From assembly GCA_022843745.1 (NCBI GenBank), contig JALHNB010000011.1, positions 113,504 to 177,503 on the forward strand: a stretch of DNA of 64,000 bases, written 5' to 3'. The stretch comes from Anaerolineae bacterium (lineage in GTDB: Bacteria; Chloroflexota; Anaerolineae; Aggregatilineales; Phototrophicaceae). Under the pieces are notes generated by a model. That model saw only the letters and a program-made list of their open reading frames with translations. It did no database searches and had not been told where the DNA came from. Shown in pieces: positions 52,055 to 58,997 of the stretch; position 1 is the first letter of the stretch, and every line of letters begins with the position of its first letter. Both the position numbers and the translations under genes were made by a program.

Positions 52055-52080
52055 CGTATCGGGACTAGATTATTATCGCC

Positions 52081-52932
52081 CTACCCCATCGTTGCCCACA
52101 GGCGATTCAGGTGATCGGCGGTGATCCGCGCGGCTTCTGCCGGGTTATCCAGCGCGTTCAGGCGCTTGCTGAACGGCTCAACCGTCACCGGGCCATCGTA
52201 GCCCATCGCGGCTAATTTATTCATGAACGCTTCCAGTGGCAGGACGTTGGTTTCCAGCGGCAGGCGGCGATCCAAATCCTGATAGGTTTCCATCGTCAGG
52301 CCTTCCGGCGCGTCATTGACGTGAACGGATACGATGTCTTCCTGCTTGATCGTGTCCAGATCATCCACCTGTCCGCCGGACGTATACAAATGCCAGATGT
52401 CCAGCAGCAGGCCGATATTGCCCGTGCCAATCGCTTTCGCCAGTTCCATCATGCCGCCCATCGTGTAGATGAAAGCGTGTTTGTCGGCTGTGCGGAACGT
52501 TTGCGGCCCGATAAATTCCAGCCCGACGCGGATTCCATACGGCTTGAGCGCCTCGCCAATCGGACGGAAGCGATCAGCGTGGAACTTAAAATTCGCGTCA
52601 AAATCGCGTTCGCTGGAAATGGGCATAATCCACGTTGCCGTGCGATTCGCGCCGATTTGCTGGGCAACCTTCCCCAGTTTGGGCAATTTTTCGAGGTCAG
52701 CCTGCCACTTGGCTTCGTCCTCGCGCCAGTTCACGGGGACACCAAACGGGCCGGGCTTGATGTCCTTGAACAGCCCCTTCACATAGTCGATCCCATGTTG
52801 ATCTGCCAAATCAGCCGCTTCTGTGATACTAAAATCCACCGCGTCAAAGCCGAACTGTCGGGCGAGGTCAATCGTCTGCGCCAGCGTATAATTTTTGATG
52901 CCAATCGCGCCCGTGTTGAGGCTTGTATACAT
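52081..52932 (-). CDS. Sugar phosphate isomerase/epimerase (xylose isomerase-like TIM barrel)
   Basis: A 283-residue AP-endonuclease-2-type barrel protein. Metal-binding segments are GLEFIGPQTF, LLLDIWHLYTSGG, VHVNDAPEG and VTVEPFSKRL, which give Glu, Asp, His, Asp and Glu ligands. Members include inosose dehydratases, tagatose and ribulose epimerases and related enzymes. It is preceded by a strong GGAAAAGAATT-type site. The substrate is a small sugar or polyol; no close neighbour defines it. A clear terminator follows. Confidence 0.85.
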   Translation of the reverse strand: MYTSLNTGAIGIKNYTLAQTIDLARQFGFDAVDFSITEAADLADQHGIDYVKGLFKDIKPGPFGVPVNWREDEAKWQADLEKLPKLGKVAQQIGANRTATWIMPISSERDFDANFKFHADRFRPIGEALKPYGIRVGLEFIGPQTFRTADKHAFIYTMGGMMELAKAIGTGNIGLLLDIWHLYTSGGQVDDLDTIKQEDIVSVHVNDAPEGLTMETYQDLDRRLPLETNVLPLEAFMNKLAAMGYDGPVTVEPFSKRLNALDNPAEAARITADHLNRLWATMG

Positions 52933-52962
52933 AATTCTTTTCCTTTGCGTGTGATGAAGGAT

Positions 52963-53331
52963 TTATAAAGGAACTTCTTCGGGAAATTCCTGGGTTTCCA
53001 GCGGTTCTTGCGGAATATGAATTTTCACCTCAAGCGAGAATCCTTCGCCGAGTGCAGCCACATATTTCCGCAGGGTATTGAGAGTGTAGGCATCATAGCC
53101 CGCTTTTTCGATGCGTGCAACCTGAGCCTGTGAGATGCCGATTCGTTCGGCCATTTGTTGCTGAGTCAACCCTGCTGCTTTTCGCGCTTCGACCAGCCGA
53201 AACCACAGTTCGCTTTTGGCAGATTCCTCTTCATAAATCTCGCGCGTGTGTGGGTCAGCCAACAGCCGATCTCGCCACTGTTCATATCGTTTTTTGCCCT
53301 CTGCGATGTCGGGGCGTTCATCATTGGTCAT
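52963..53331 (-). CDS. XRE-family antitoxin (HigA-like)
   Basis: A 122-residue protein with an N-terminal helical extension and a Cro/C1-type helix-turn-helix at about 52-80 (GLTQQQMAERIGISQAQVAR), then a C-terminal tail EVKIHIPQ. The gene follows the toxin by 6 bases on the same strand, the reversed toxin-antitoxin order of higBA. It should bind both the toxin and the operon promoter. Confidence 0.85.
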   Translation of the reverse strand: MTNDERPDIAEGKKRYEQWRDRLLADPHTREIYEEESAKSELWFRLVEARKAAGLTQQQMAERIGISQAQVARIEKAGYDAYTLNTLRKYVAALGEGFSLEVKIHIPQEPLETQEFPEEVPL

Positions 53332-53337
53332 GGCTTG

Positions 53338-53700
53338 TTAACGATTACCTCGCTCGATAAAAATGTTCATGCGCTTTTGAGCAGTCTCAATTTCGCCTGA
53401 AGGCGTTTTCTGTGTTTTCTTCTGGAAGCCGTGCAGCAGAACAATCTCTCGCCCGGTGTAAATGAAATAGAGGACTCGATAGATGTTTTTATCGCTTTCC
53501 CGACGTAGCTCCCAGATTTTGCCTTCAATGTGCTTGACTAAAGGTTCGCTTGCCTGAACATTGCGAACCCGAAGCTGCTCGATTGACCAGAGGAAACGTG
53601 TTCTCGTTTTCTCGTCCAGACTATCGAGAAATTCTTCAACAGGGCTTTTGCCGTTGTCATCAATATAGAAAACAATAGACCATTCGGGTTTCGGTGTCAT
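53338..53700 (-). CDS. HigB/Gp49-like toxin of the RelE superfamily
   Basis: A 120-residue protein with the phage Gp49-like/HigB pattern: SPVEEFLDSLDEKTRTRFLW, then HIEGKIWELRRESDKNIYRVLYF and VLLHGFQKKTQKTP. This family cleaves mRNA on ribosomes. The antitoxin gene follows. The ATG has no Shine-Dalgarno site and a promoter lies so close that the mRNA may start at the ATG. Confidence 0.88.
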   Translation of the reverse strand: MTPKPEWSIVFYIDDNGKSPVEEFLDSLDEKTRTRFLWSIEQLRVRNVQASEPLVKHIEGKIWELRRESDKNIYRVLYFIYTGREIVLLHGFQKKTQKTPSGEIETAQKRMNIFIERGNR

Positions 53701-53707
53701 TATACGG

Positions 53708-53736
53708 ATTTTAGTATAGAAAAACTGTCAGGTCAA
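53708..53736 (-). promoter_or_regulatory. Promoter of the higBA-like pair, likely leaderless
   Basis: On the minus strand TTGACC (53736-53731) and TAAAAT (53713-53708) are 17 bases apart. Only 7 bases separate the -10 box from the ATG at 53700. Confidence 0.55.
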
Positions 53737-53851
53737 ATGAATAAGATTAGTTATAGCCTCGATTATCCCGGTTTTGGCCTGTTTTGGCTATGTGCTATAG
53801 TAGGTGGCATTAAGGTATTTGGGATATTTATTGAAGAAAGTGCTTATTCTT

Positions 53852-54322
53852 ATGAAAATCGCAATCGGTGGCGACCACGCCGGATTTCCGCTCAAAGCGC
53901 CCCTCATCGAGCTTTTGCGTCAATGGGGTCACGACATCACCGATCACGGTAGCTACACGCCGGAGCCTGTCGATTTTCCCGACATCGCGCAAAAAGTCTG
54001 CCAATCCGTTCTCGCGGGTGAAGCGGATCGCGGCATCATGGTCTGCGGGACAGGTGTCGGCGCGGCGACTGCGTCCAACAAAATTCCCGGCATCCGTGCT
54101 GCTGTCGGTCACGATGTCTATTCCGCGCACCAGTGTGTCGAGCATGACGACGTAAACGTTCTCTGCCTGGGCGCACAGATCATCGGCGACAAATTAGCAG
54201 CCGAAGTTTTACGCGCTTTCCTGAGCGCCGAATTCAGCACCGCGCCAGAATTCCGCCGCCGTGTCGCGAAACTGGCTGAGTTGGAGCGTCAGGCCGCCGA
54301 AAAGATGATGAAGAAAAATTGA
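53852..54322 (+). CDS. rpiB: Ribose-5-phosphate isomerase B / LacAB-type isomerase
   Basis: A 156-residue RpiB-fold enzyme. MKIAIGGDHAGFPLK gives the phosphate-binding start with Asp8-His9 region, and IMVCGTGVGAATASNKIPG contains the catalytic Cys65 and the sugar-ring-opening loop. It interconverts ribose 5-phosphate and ribulose 5-phosphate, or related allose or galactose 6-phosphates. The ATG at 53852 has only a weak upstream site. It stands alone between a toxin-antitoxin pair and a TIR gene. Confidence 0.9.
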   Translation: MKIAIGGDHAGFPLKAPLIELLRQWGHDITDHGSYTPEPVDFPDIAQKVCQSVLAGEADRGIMVCGTGVGAATASNKIPGIRAAVGHDVYSAHQCVEHDDVNVLCLGAQIIGDKLAAEVLRAFLSAEFSTAPEFRRRVAKLAELERQAAEKMMKKN

Positions 54323-54330
54323 CAGTGAAA

Positions 54331-55614
54331 TTAACCGCTCACCACGCGCCAGCCGCCGAGCCAGTAAATCCATATTAGTACAGAATAGGCAATTCCGAGC
54401 GCAAGTAAAATGGACATGCCGCCGGGGACAGTGCGTTTCCGAGAGGATCGGTTCGCGATCAGAGCCACGCCCCGCGCCATCCGAGCAAAGATCAGAAACA
54501 CGAAAGCGAATATAAAGCCGATAACGACACCAAACAGGCCGCCGTCTTGCGAGTCCAGCAGTAAGCCGATAATTAGTCCGGCAACCATGCCCGCTACCAG
54601 ATAAAACGTGAGGTTGGCTGCCACCTCAAGCGACAGAATTATCGCCACAACCAATGCTGTTGCCAGCGCCAACCCGCCTGCCATAATATTTGCCAGCCCG
54701 AAAACCAGACTGAAGGTAATCCCACCCACAATAACCACTGCTGTGATGCCTCGTAAAAAGATGCTCTGACCACTGTTCTCGCTCGTTTGAAAACCTGTCA
54801 AAAACCACCCCAGAATGATCACCACAGCCCATATCGGGAACGATTCGGTTATTGCCCCGGTTTTGTTGGTCGGAGTCAGACCGAGTTGGATGCCCAGCAT
54901 CGGGATCAAAAAAGGCAGCCATATCAAGGTGCTGGTGAGCCAAAGCCCGGCTTTTTTAGCTTTTTCTTTTCCGACCTGACTTTGAAAAGCCGTATATCGC
55001 GCCGGATCAGCGAACAGCCATCCCAACAGTCGTACCTGGTCAATCGGATTCCAGGTTTTGAATGCGCTGAAATCATGTGAAGGCGTATCTTCTCGATTTT
55101 GGAAATTCGGCAATGTGAAAACGGCGCTTGGCTTTTGAACGGATGATGGGTTTGAATTTTCTTGTGGTTCTGTCGGCGTGGTTAGCCGTTTGGGTATAGA
55201 GCCTTTGATATTCAGATGCGCGTATAACGCTGTAATAAACTGTTCCAGACCCGCCGCATAATCCGAGCGCATGTCGAAAAACGCCGTGTCGATCAGCTCA
55301 TCCGGGATCACATCTGCCTCATTGCCCTCAGCCACAATCGGAAAAACGCGCTTGTTGTAATCACGGGCGTGCGCCAATTGCCGTTTTACCCACTCTGATT
55401 CTTTGGCATCCGGCGAGAGAATGACAACGATGCAGAGACTTTGTTTAATGGCTTTCTCAGCGGCTTTATGCCATGCGGCTGTACCGTGAGTCAGATTTTC
55501 GCTTTTCCACACATCCAGCCCCGCTATCCCCAGATCACGACGCACCCGTGTCGTCATGTCAGAATCTTTTCGGCTGTAGCTCAGGAAAATGTGATGCGGC
55601 ATAGCCTGATCCAT
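54331..55614 (-). CDS. TIR-domain protein with multi-span membrane tail
   Basis: A 427-residue protein. Residues ~6-135 are a TIR domain: HIFLSYSRKDSD, LDVWKSENLTHGTAAW, and the helix AWHKAAEKAIKQS with Glu53 in the position of the NADase catalytic Glu. A Ser/Pro-rich linker (about 140-175) leads to a DP-rich soluble segment and then about seven or eight spans (225-420). Bacterial TIR proteins cleave NAD+ in anti-phage or other immunity. This TIR-membrane layout could couple a membrane signal to NAD+ loss. That role is inference. Confidence 0.82.
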   Translation of the reverse strand: MDQAMPHHIFLSYSRKDSDMTTRVRRDLGIAGLDVWKSENLTHGTAAWHKAAEKAIKQSLCIVVILSPDAKESEWVKRQLAHARDYNKRVFPIVAEGNEADVIPDELIDTAFFDMRSDYAAGLEQFITALYAHLNIKGSIPKRLTTPTEPQENSNPSSVQKPSAVFTLPNFQNREDTPSHDFSAFKTWNPIDQVRLLGWLFADPARYTAFQSQVGKEKAKKAGLWLTSTLIWLPFLIPMLGIQLGLTPTNKTGAITESFPIWAVVIILGWFLTGFQTSENSGQSIFLRGITAVVIVGGITFSLVFGLANIMAGGLALATALVVAIILSLEVAANLTFYLVAGMVAGLIIGLLLDSQDGGLFGVVIGFIFAFVFLIFARMARGVALIANRSSRKRTVPGGMSILLALGIAYSVLIWIYWLGGWRVVSG

Positions 55615-55715
55615 AAGAGATAACTATAAACATCATTCTTAACGTATTGTCGCCGTTCGCGCAAATGGACTAAGCAATTTATAGTAGGGACGTAAATTCT
55701 AAACGGAGAATTGCG

Positions 55716-56735
55716 ATGGGACACCGCGCTAATCTCGTCATCGTCAACGATGCCAGCAGCTACGAATTGTACTACTGCCACTGGTGCGCCAATCACATTC
55801 CACATGATGTGTTCTGGGGGCCACAGTATGCGCTTTCCTATATCGGGCAGCAGCAAACTGTCAGCGAAAACCATTGGCTGGACGAAATCTGGGCGGAAGG
55901 TGGTGTGCTGGTTGATCTCACGCGCCAAAATTTGCTGCTCTATGGTGGCGAAAGTCTGATGTTCGACATCCCCCTGCGCCGCCTCTATCTCGAACTTTTG
56001 TCAATTGTCTGGGATGGCTGGGCGATAATCTGGGCGCATGATGGAATCGGAGAAATCGCTGAGGATGTCGGGTTGGATCGCCGCGATTTTTTCAAGCGAG
56101 ATGATGAGTTTTATACCGATCCCTTGTCGCTGAATCCCCCGCGCGAGAAAAAATATACAAGTATCGTTGGCAGCGTCGTTTTCGAAGATCAATCGCTGCG
56201 GCTGTTTCCGTTAAATGGTCTGCGCGTCTCAGAATATTTAGGCTATGGTTGCGATTATCTCGTCGAGGCAGCACGCTCCAATCCCGGCGTCGATCATTTA
56301 TCGCTGCACGAATGGTTGGAATCGGCGGAATTTCCACTCGGTGGTTTTCATGTGGATGTCGGGCAAAAGCGGCTGACATTTTGGAGTGCAGACGATCCCG
56401 GCGTTGAAGATTTGATCATCGAGCTTTATAGAGGGTGGGATCTTATCTGGTTGCATGACGGTTATGAAGCGCAAATCGCCTTGACTCGCGGAAAATTGAT
56501 GTTCCCCTCCCCCTCAACCGATGCGCTCCTCAAAAATCTCGAATCCATCCTGATGAGCGACTATTCAGGTGGGTTGGATTCTTTCTTGAGGCTGATTGAC
56601 GAAAAAAGCAAAGCCGGGCATGACATTCAAATTAACCCCAACGCCCTTCGTGAAGACCCGCAAAAAATCGCGGCGGATTTGAAGCGTCAGATTTTCGATC
56701 AAGCCGTCGCGACCTGGAAACAGAAGCAAAAATAA
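55716..56735 (+). CDS. Hypothetical protein with an internal duplication
   Basis: A 339-residue soluble protein of unknown family. Two segments align with each other: one at about residues 62-115 (GGVLVDLTRQNLLLYGGE, LYLELLSIVWDGWAIIWAHDG) and one at about 205-250 (GGFHVDVGQKRLTFWSAD, LIIELYRGWDLIWLHDGYE). Each has a beta-hairpin followed by a 'GW...IW.HDG' motif. The N-terminus opens MGHRANLVIVNDASSYELYY, with CHWC that could bind metal. An ACGGAGAATTGCG site precedes the ATG. The fold is not recognised. Confidence 0.7.
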   Translation: MGHRANLVIVNDASSYELYYCHWCANHIPHDVFWGPQYALSYIGQQQTVSENHWLDEIWAEGGVLVDLTRQNLLLYGGESLMFDIPLRRLYLELLSIVWDGWAIIWAHDGIGEIAEDVGLDRRDFFKRDDEFYTDPLSLNPPREKKYTSIVGSVVFEDQSLRLFPLNGLRVSEYLGYGCDYLVEAARSNPGVDHLSLHEWLESAEFPLGGFHVDVGQKRLTFWSADDPGVEDLIIELYRGWDLIWLHDGYEAQIALTRGKLMFPSPSTDALLKNLESILMSDYSGGLDSFLRLIDEKSKAGHDIQINPNALREDPQKIAADLKRQIFDQAVATWKQKQK

Positions 56736-56764
56736 TCTGATTTAACGATTTTCCCATTTACCTC

Positions 56765-56793
56765 TTGACAAAAATGCGCTTTATCGTAAAAAT
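56765..56793 (+). promoter_or_regulatory. Promoter of the ArsR-type regulator gene, likely leaderless
   Basis: TTGACA (56765-56770) is followed after 16 bases by TAAAAA (56787-56792). The start of transcription would fall at or next to the ATG at 56800. Confidence 0.5.
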
Positions 56794-56800
56794 ACGATAA
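56781..56800. promoter_or_regulatory. ArsR-type operator 1
   Basis: TTATCGTA-AAAA-TACGATAA, a perfect inverted repeat, overlaps the -10 region and reaches the start codon of the regulator gene. The same sequence motif recurs at 57142-57159. Confidence 0.7.
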
Positions 56801-57108
56801 TGGAAACAAAACAAGCCGACAAAGTTTACGACCTGACCACCGATGAAGAACGCCTCATGCTCATGATGAAGGCGCTCGGAAACCCGGCGCGGATGCAGAT
56901 TGTTCGCTACCTGAGCGAGAATCCGCAGTGCATCACCGGGGATATTGTCGATGCGCTTCCGCTGGCGCAGGCCACCGTCTCACAGCACCTCAAAGTGCTT
57001 CGCGACGCGGGCGTGATCTGCGGGACAATCGAGGGGCCAGCCATGTGCTACTGCCTGGATTGTGGCAATATGGCGTGGTTTAAGGAACAGGTCGGCACAC
57101 TGCTCTAA
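56800..57108 (+). CDS. ArsR/SmtB family transcriptional regulator
   Basis: A 102-residue winged-helix protein. The helix-turn-helix is LPLAQATVSQHLKVLRDAGV. The classical ELCVCDL metal motif is missing, but cysteines are present at 44 (NPQCITG), 74 (VICGT) and 83, 85, 88 (MCYCLDC), which could form a thiol sensor site. It sits between two identical operator types, one over its own promoter, so it should repress itself and the downstream flavoprotein gene. The inducer may be a metalloid or thiol-reactive compound. Confidence 0.85.
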   Translation: METKQADKVYDLTTDEERLMLMMKALGNPARMQIVRYLSENPQCITGDIVDALPLAQATVSQHLKVLRDAGVICGTIEGPAMCYCLDCGNMAWFKEQVGTLL

Positions 57109-57141
57109 AGGCGCAATAACGCCTATTTTTTTGCCGTGCTA

Positions 57142-57159
57142 TATCGTAAATTTACGATA
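57142..57159. promoter_or_regulatory. ArsR-type operator 2
   Basis: TATCGTAAATTTACGATA is a perfect 18-base palindrome between the regulator and the flavoprotein genes, ending just before the AAGGAG ribosome site. It shares the ATCGTA...TACGAT arms with operator 1. Confidence 0.75.
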
Positions 57160-57173
57160 AAAGGAGATTTTTG

Positions 57174-58625
57174 ATGACAAACAGAGCCTTACCCGTTGCC
57201 GTGATCGGCGCTGGCCCCGTTGGATTAGCCGCCGCCGCCCATCTTCTAGAGCGCGGCGAAACGCCCATCGTTTTCGAATCGGGCGACAGCATTGGCGCGA
57301 ATGTGCGCAGTTGGCAGCACGTCCGCATGTTTTCGCCCTGGGAATACACGGTAGACAGCGCGACGGTACGCCTTCTGGAATCGCATGGCTGGCAGATGCC
57401 CCCGGCCAAAGAAGCCCCGACAGGCGGCGATCTGGTCGAACTATATATGCGTCCCTTTGCCGAACTGCCAGAGGTAAAAAATCACATTCATCTCAACGCG
57501 CGGGTGGTGGCGGTCAGTCGGCGGAACATCGACAAAATGAAGGACGCTGGACGTGAATCCGCGCCGTTTGTCCTGCACATCGCCTATGCCGATGGTCGCG
57601 AAAAATTAATCGAAGCCAGCGCCGTGATTGACGCTTCTGGCACATGGCACAAGCCGAATCCGCTGGGTTCCGGTGGCCTGGTGGCGGTGGGCGAACAGCG
57701 CAACAGTCAGCATATTTTTTACGGCATCCCCGATGTGCGTGGGGCACACAGCACCCGCTATGCCAACAAGCGCGTGATGGTCGTCGGCAGCGGTCACTCG
57801 GCGATCAACGCCCTGCTGGAACTGGCGAATCTCAAACAGGATTACCCGGAGACGACGATTTATTGGGTGATGCGCGGCACACAGTTGCAGAAAGTCTATG
57901 GCGGCGGCGAAGATGATGCCCTGCCTGCGCGGGCGCAGCTTGGAACGCGTACCAGAGCGCTGGTTGATGCGGGACTTATCGAAATCGTCTCGCCGTTCCG
58001 AGTGAGCGAAATCGTGGCAGCAGGCAGCGCGATAGATGTGATCGGCGAAACACCCGATGGTCAGGCAACGCTGCGAGTCGATGAGATTATCACGGCAACC
58101 GGGGCGCGGCCTGATCTGGATATGCTGCGTGAACTCCGCCTGGAACTCGACCCCTCATTAGAAAGCTCACGCGCCTTGGGGCCGATGATCGACCCGAATA
58201 TTCATAGCTGCGGCACGGTGCGCCCACACGGCGAAGCCGAACTGCGCCACCCGGAGAAAAATTTCTACATTGTCGGCATGAAAAGTTACGGACGCGCTCC
58301 CACCTTCCTGCTGGCAACAGGCTATGAGCAGGTGCGTTCGGTTGTCGCGGCGCTCGTGGGCGATTGGGAAGCCGCGCGTGATGTCCAGCTTGTGCTGCCG
58401 GAGACGGGCGTGTGCAGCACCGATCTTGGCGGCGCGTCCTGCTGTGGTACAACCAGCAGCCAACCCGCGCTGCTGTCGCTGGCGAGTATCCCGGTGATCG
58501 GCACGGCGTTACAGCCAGTCGTCCTTCAACAGACCGCGACCAAAGACTGCGGCTGTGCGGATACCTGTTGCGACGACGGTGTGCGCTCCACAACCTGCGG
58601 CTGCGAAACCACCTGCTGCGCCTGA
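57174..58625 (+). CDS. FAD/NAD(P)-binding flavoprotein monooxygenase with Cys-rich tail
   Basis: A 483-residue flavoprotein. The FAD motif is VIGAGPVGLAAAAHLLE at the N-terminus, the NAD(P) motif is VVGSGHSAINALLE (near 205), and a DEIITATGARPDL segment follows, as in class B/FMO-like monooxygenases and ArsO. The last ~75 residues contain 11 cysteines in pairs such as SCCG, DCGC, TCC and TCGC, an unusual metal- or metalloid-binding tail. The ATG at 57174 follows AAGGAGATTTTTG. It is controlled by an ArsR-type operator. An arsenic or related metalloid role is plausible, not shown. Confidence 0.8.
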   Translation: MTNRALPVAVIGAGPVGLAAAAHLLERGETPIVFESGDSIGANVRSWQHVRMFSPWEYTVDSATVRLLESHGWQMPPAKEAPTGGDLVELYMRPFAELPEVKNHIHLNARVVAVSRRNIDKMKDAGRESAPFVLHIAYADGREKLIEASAVIDASGTWHKPNPLGSGGLVAVGEQRNSQHIFYGIPDVRGAHSTRYANKRVMVVGSGHSAINALLELANLKQDYPETTIYWVMRGTQLQKVYGGGEDDALPARAQLGTRTRALVDAGLIEIVSPFRVSEIVAAGSAIDVIGETPDGQATLRVDEIITATGARPDLDMLRELRLELDPSLESSRALGPMIDPNIHSCGTVRPHGEAELRHPEKNFYIVGMKSYGRAPTFLLATGYEQVRSVVAALVGDWEAARDVQLVLPETGVCSTDLGGASCCGTTSSQPALLSLASIPVIGTALQPVVLQQTATKDCGCADTCCDDGVRSTTCGCETTCCA

Positions 58626-58666
58626 TGCCAATATTTTCGAACATAAAAACGAAAGGCCTACGATTT

Positions 58667-58857
58667 GGGCAGGTCTCAGAGCGTGTTGAAAAACCCCACC
58701 CTAGCCCTCCCCGAATTCAGGGAGGGAACCAATACAGTGCATTTCTTAGCCCCTCTCCCTTGAATTCGGGGGAGAGGGGTTGGGGTGAGGGGGTTCTGAT
58801 AGCGATTAGCAATCAAGGTTTTCATACTTTTTCAACACCTTCTCAGACCTGCCCTTA
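58667..58857. repeat. Short palindromic repeat split by a mobile element
   Basis: GGGCAGG-TCTCAGA (58667-58680) resumes at 58841 as TCTCAGA-CCTGCCCTTA. Joining the halves with one TCTCAGA recreates the intact repeat seen at 11403-11430. Confidence 0.8.
58681..58840. mobile_element. MITE-like element with 7-base target duplication, nested in a palindrome
   Basis: A 160-base element with imperfect inverted ends (GCGTGTTGAAAAA and its right-end counterpart TTTTTCAACACCT). It is flanked by TCTCAGA on both sides. The interior has two G/C-rich hairpins (CTCCCCGAATTCAGGGAGGG and CCTTGAATTCGGGGGAG types) and, near the right end, TAGCAATCAAGG, which is the terminal sequence of the element at 32791. 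Nothing further is seen in 58858-58997. Confidence 0.8.
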
Positions 58858-58997
58858 CGCAAAAATACCGCAGTATTTCCAAAAGTGTCGTAAACCTTGA
58901 TGCGGATTCGGAGGGGACGGAGTGAGGTTGATTCACCACACGATCATATGCCAGTATCACAGCCGTGCGCCCTCTGCGACATTGCCGATTTTGAATG

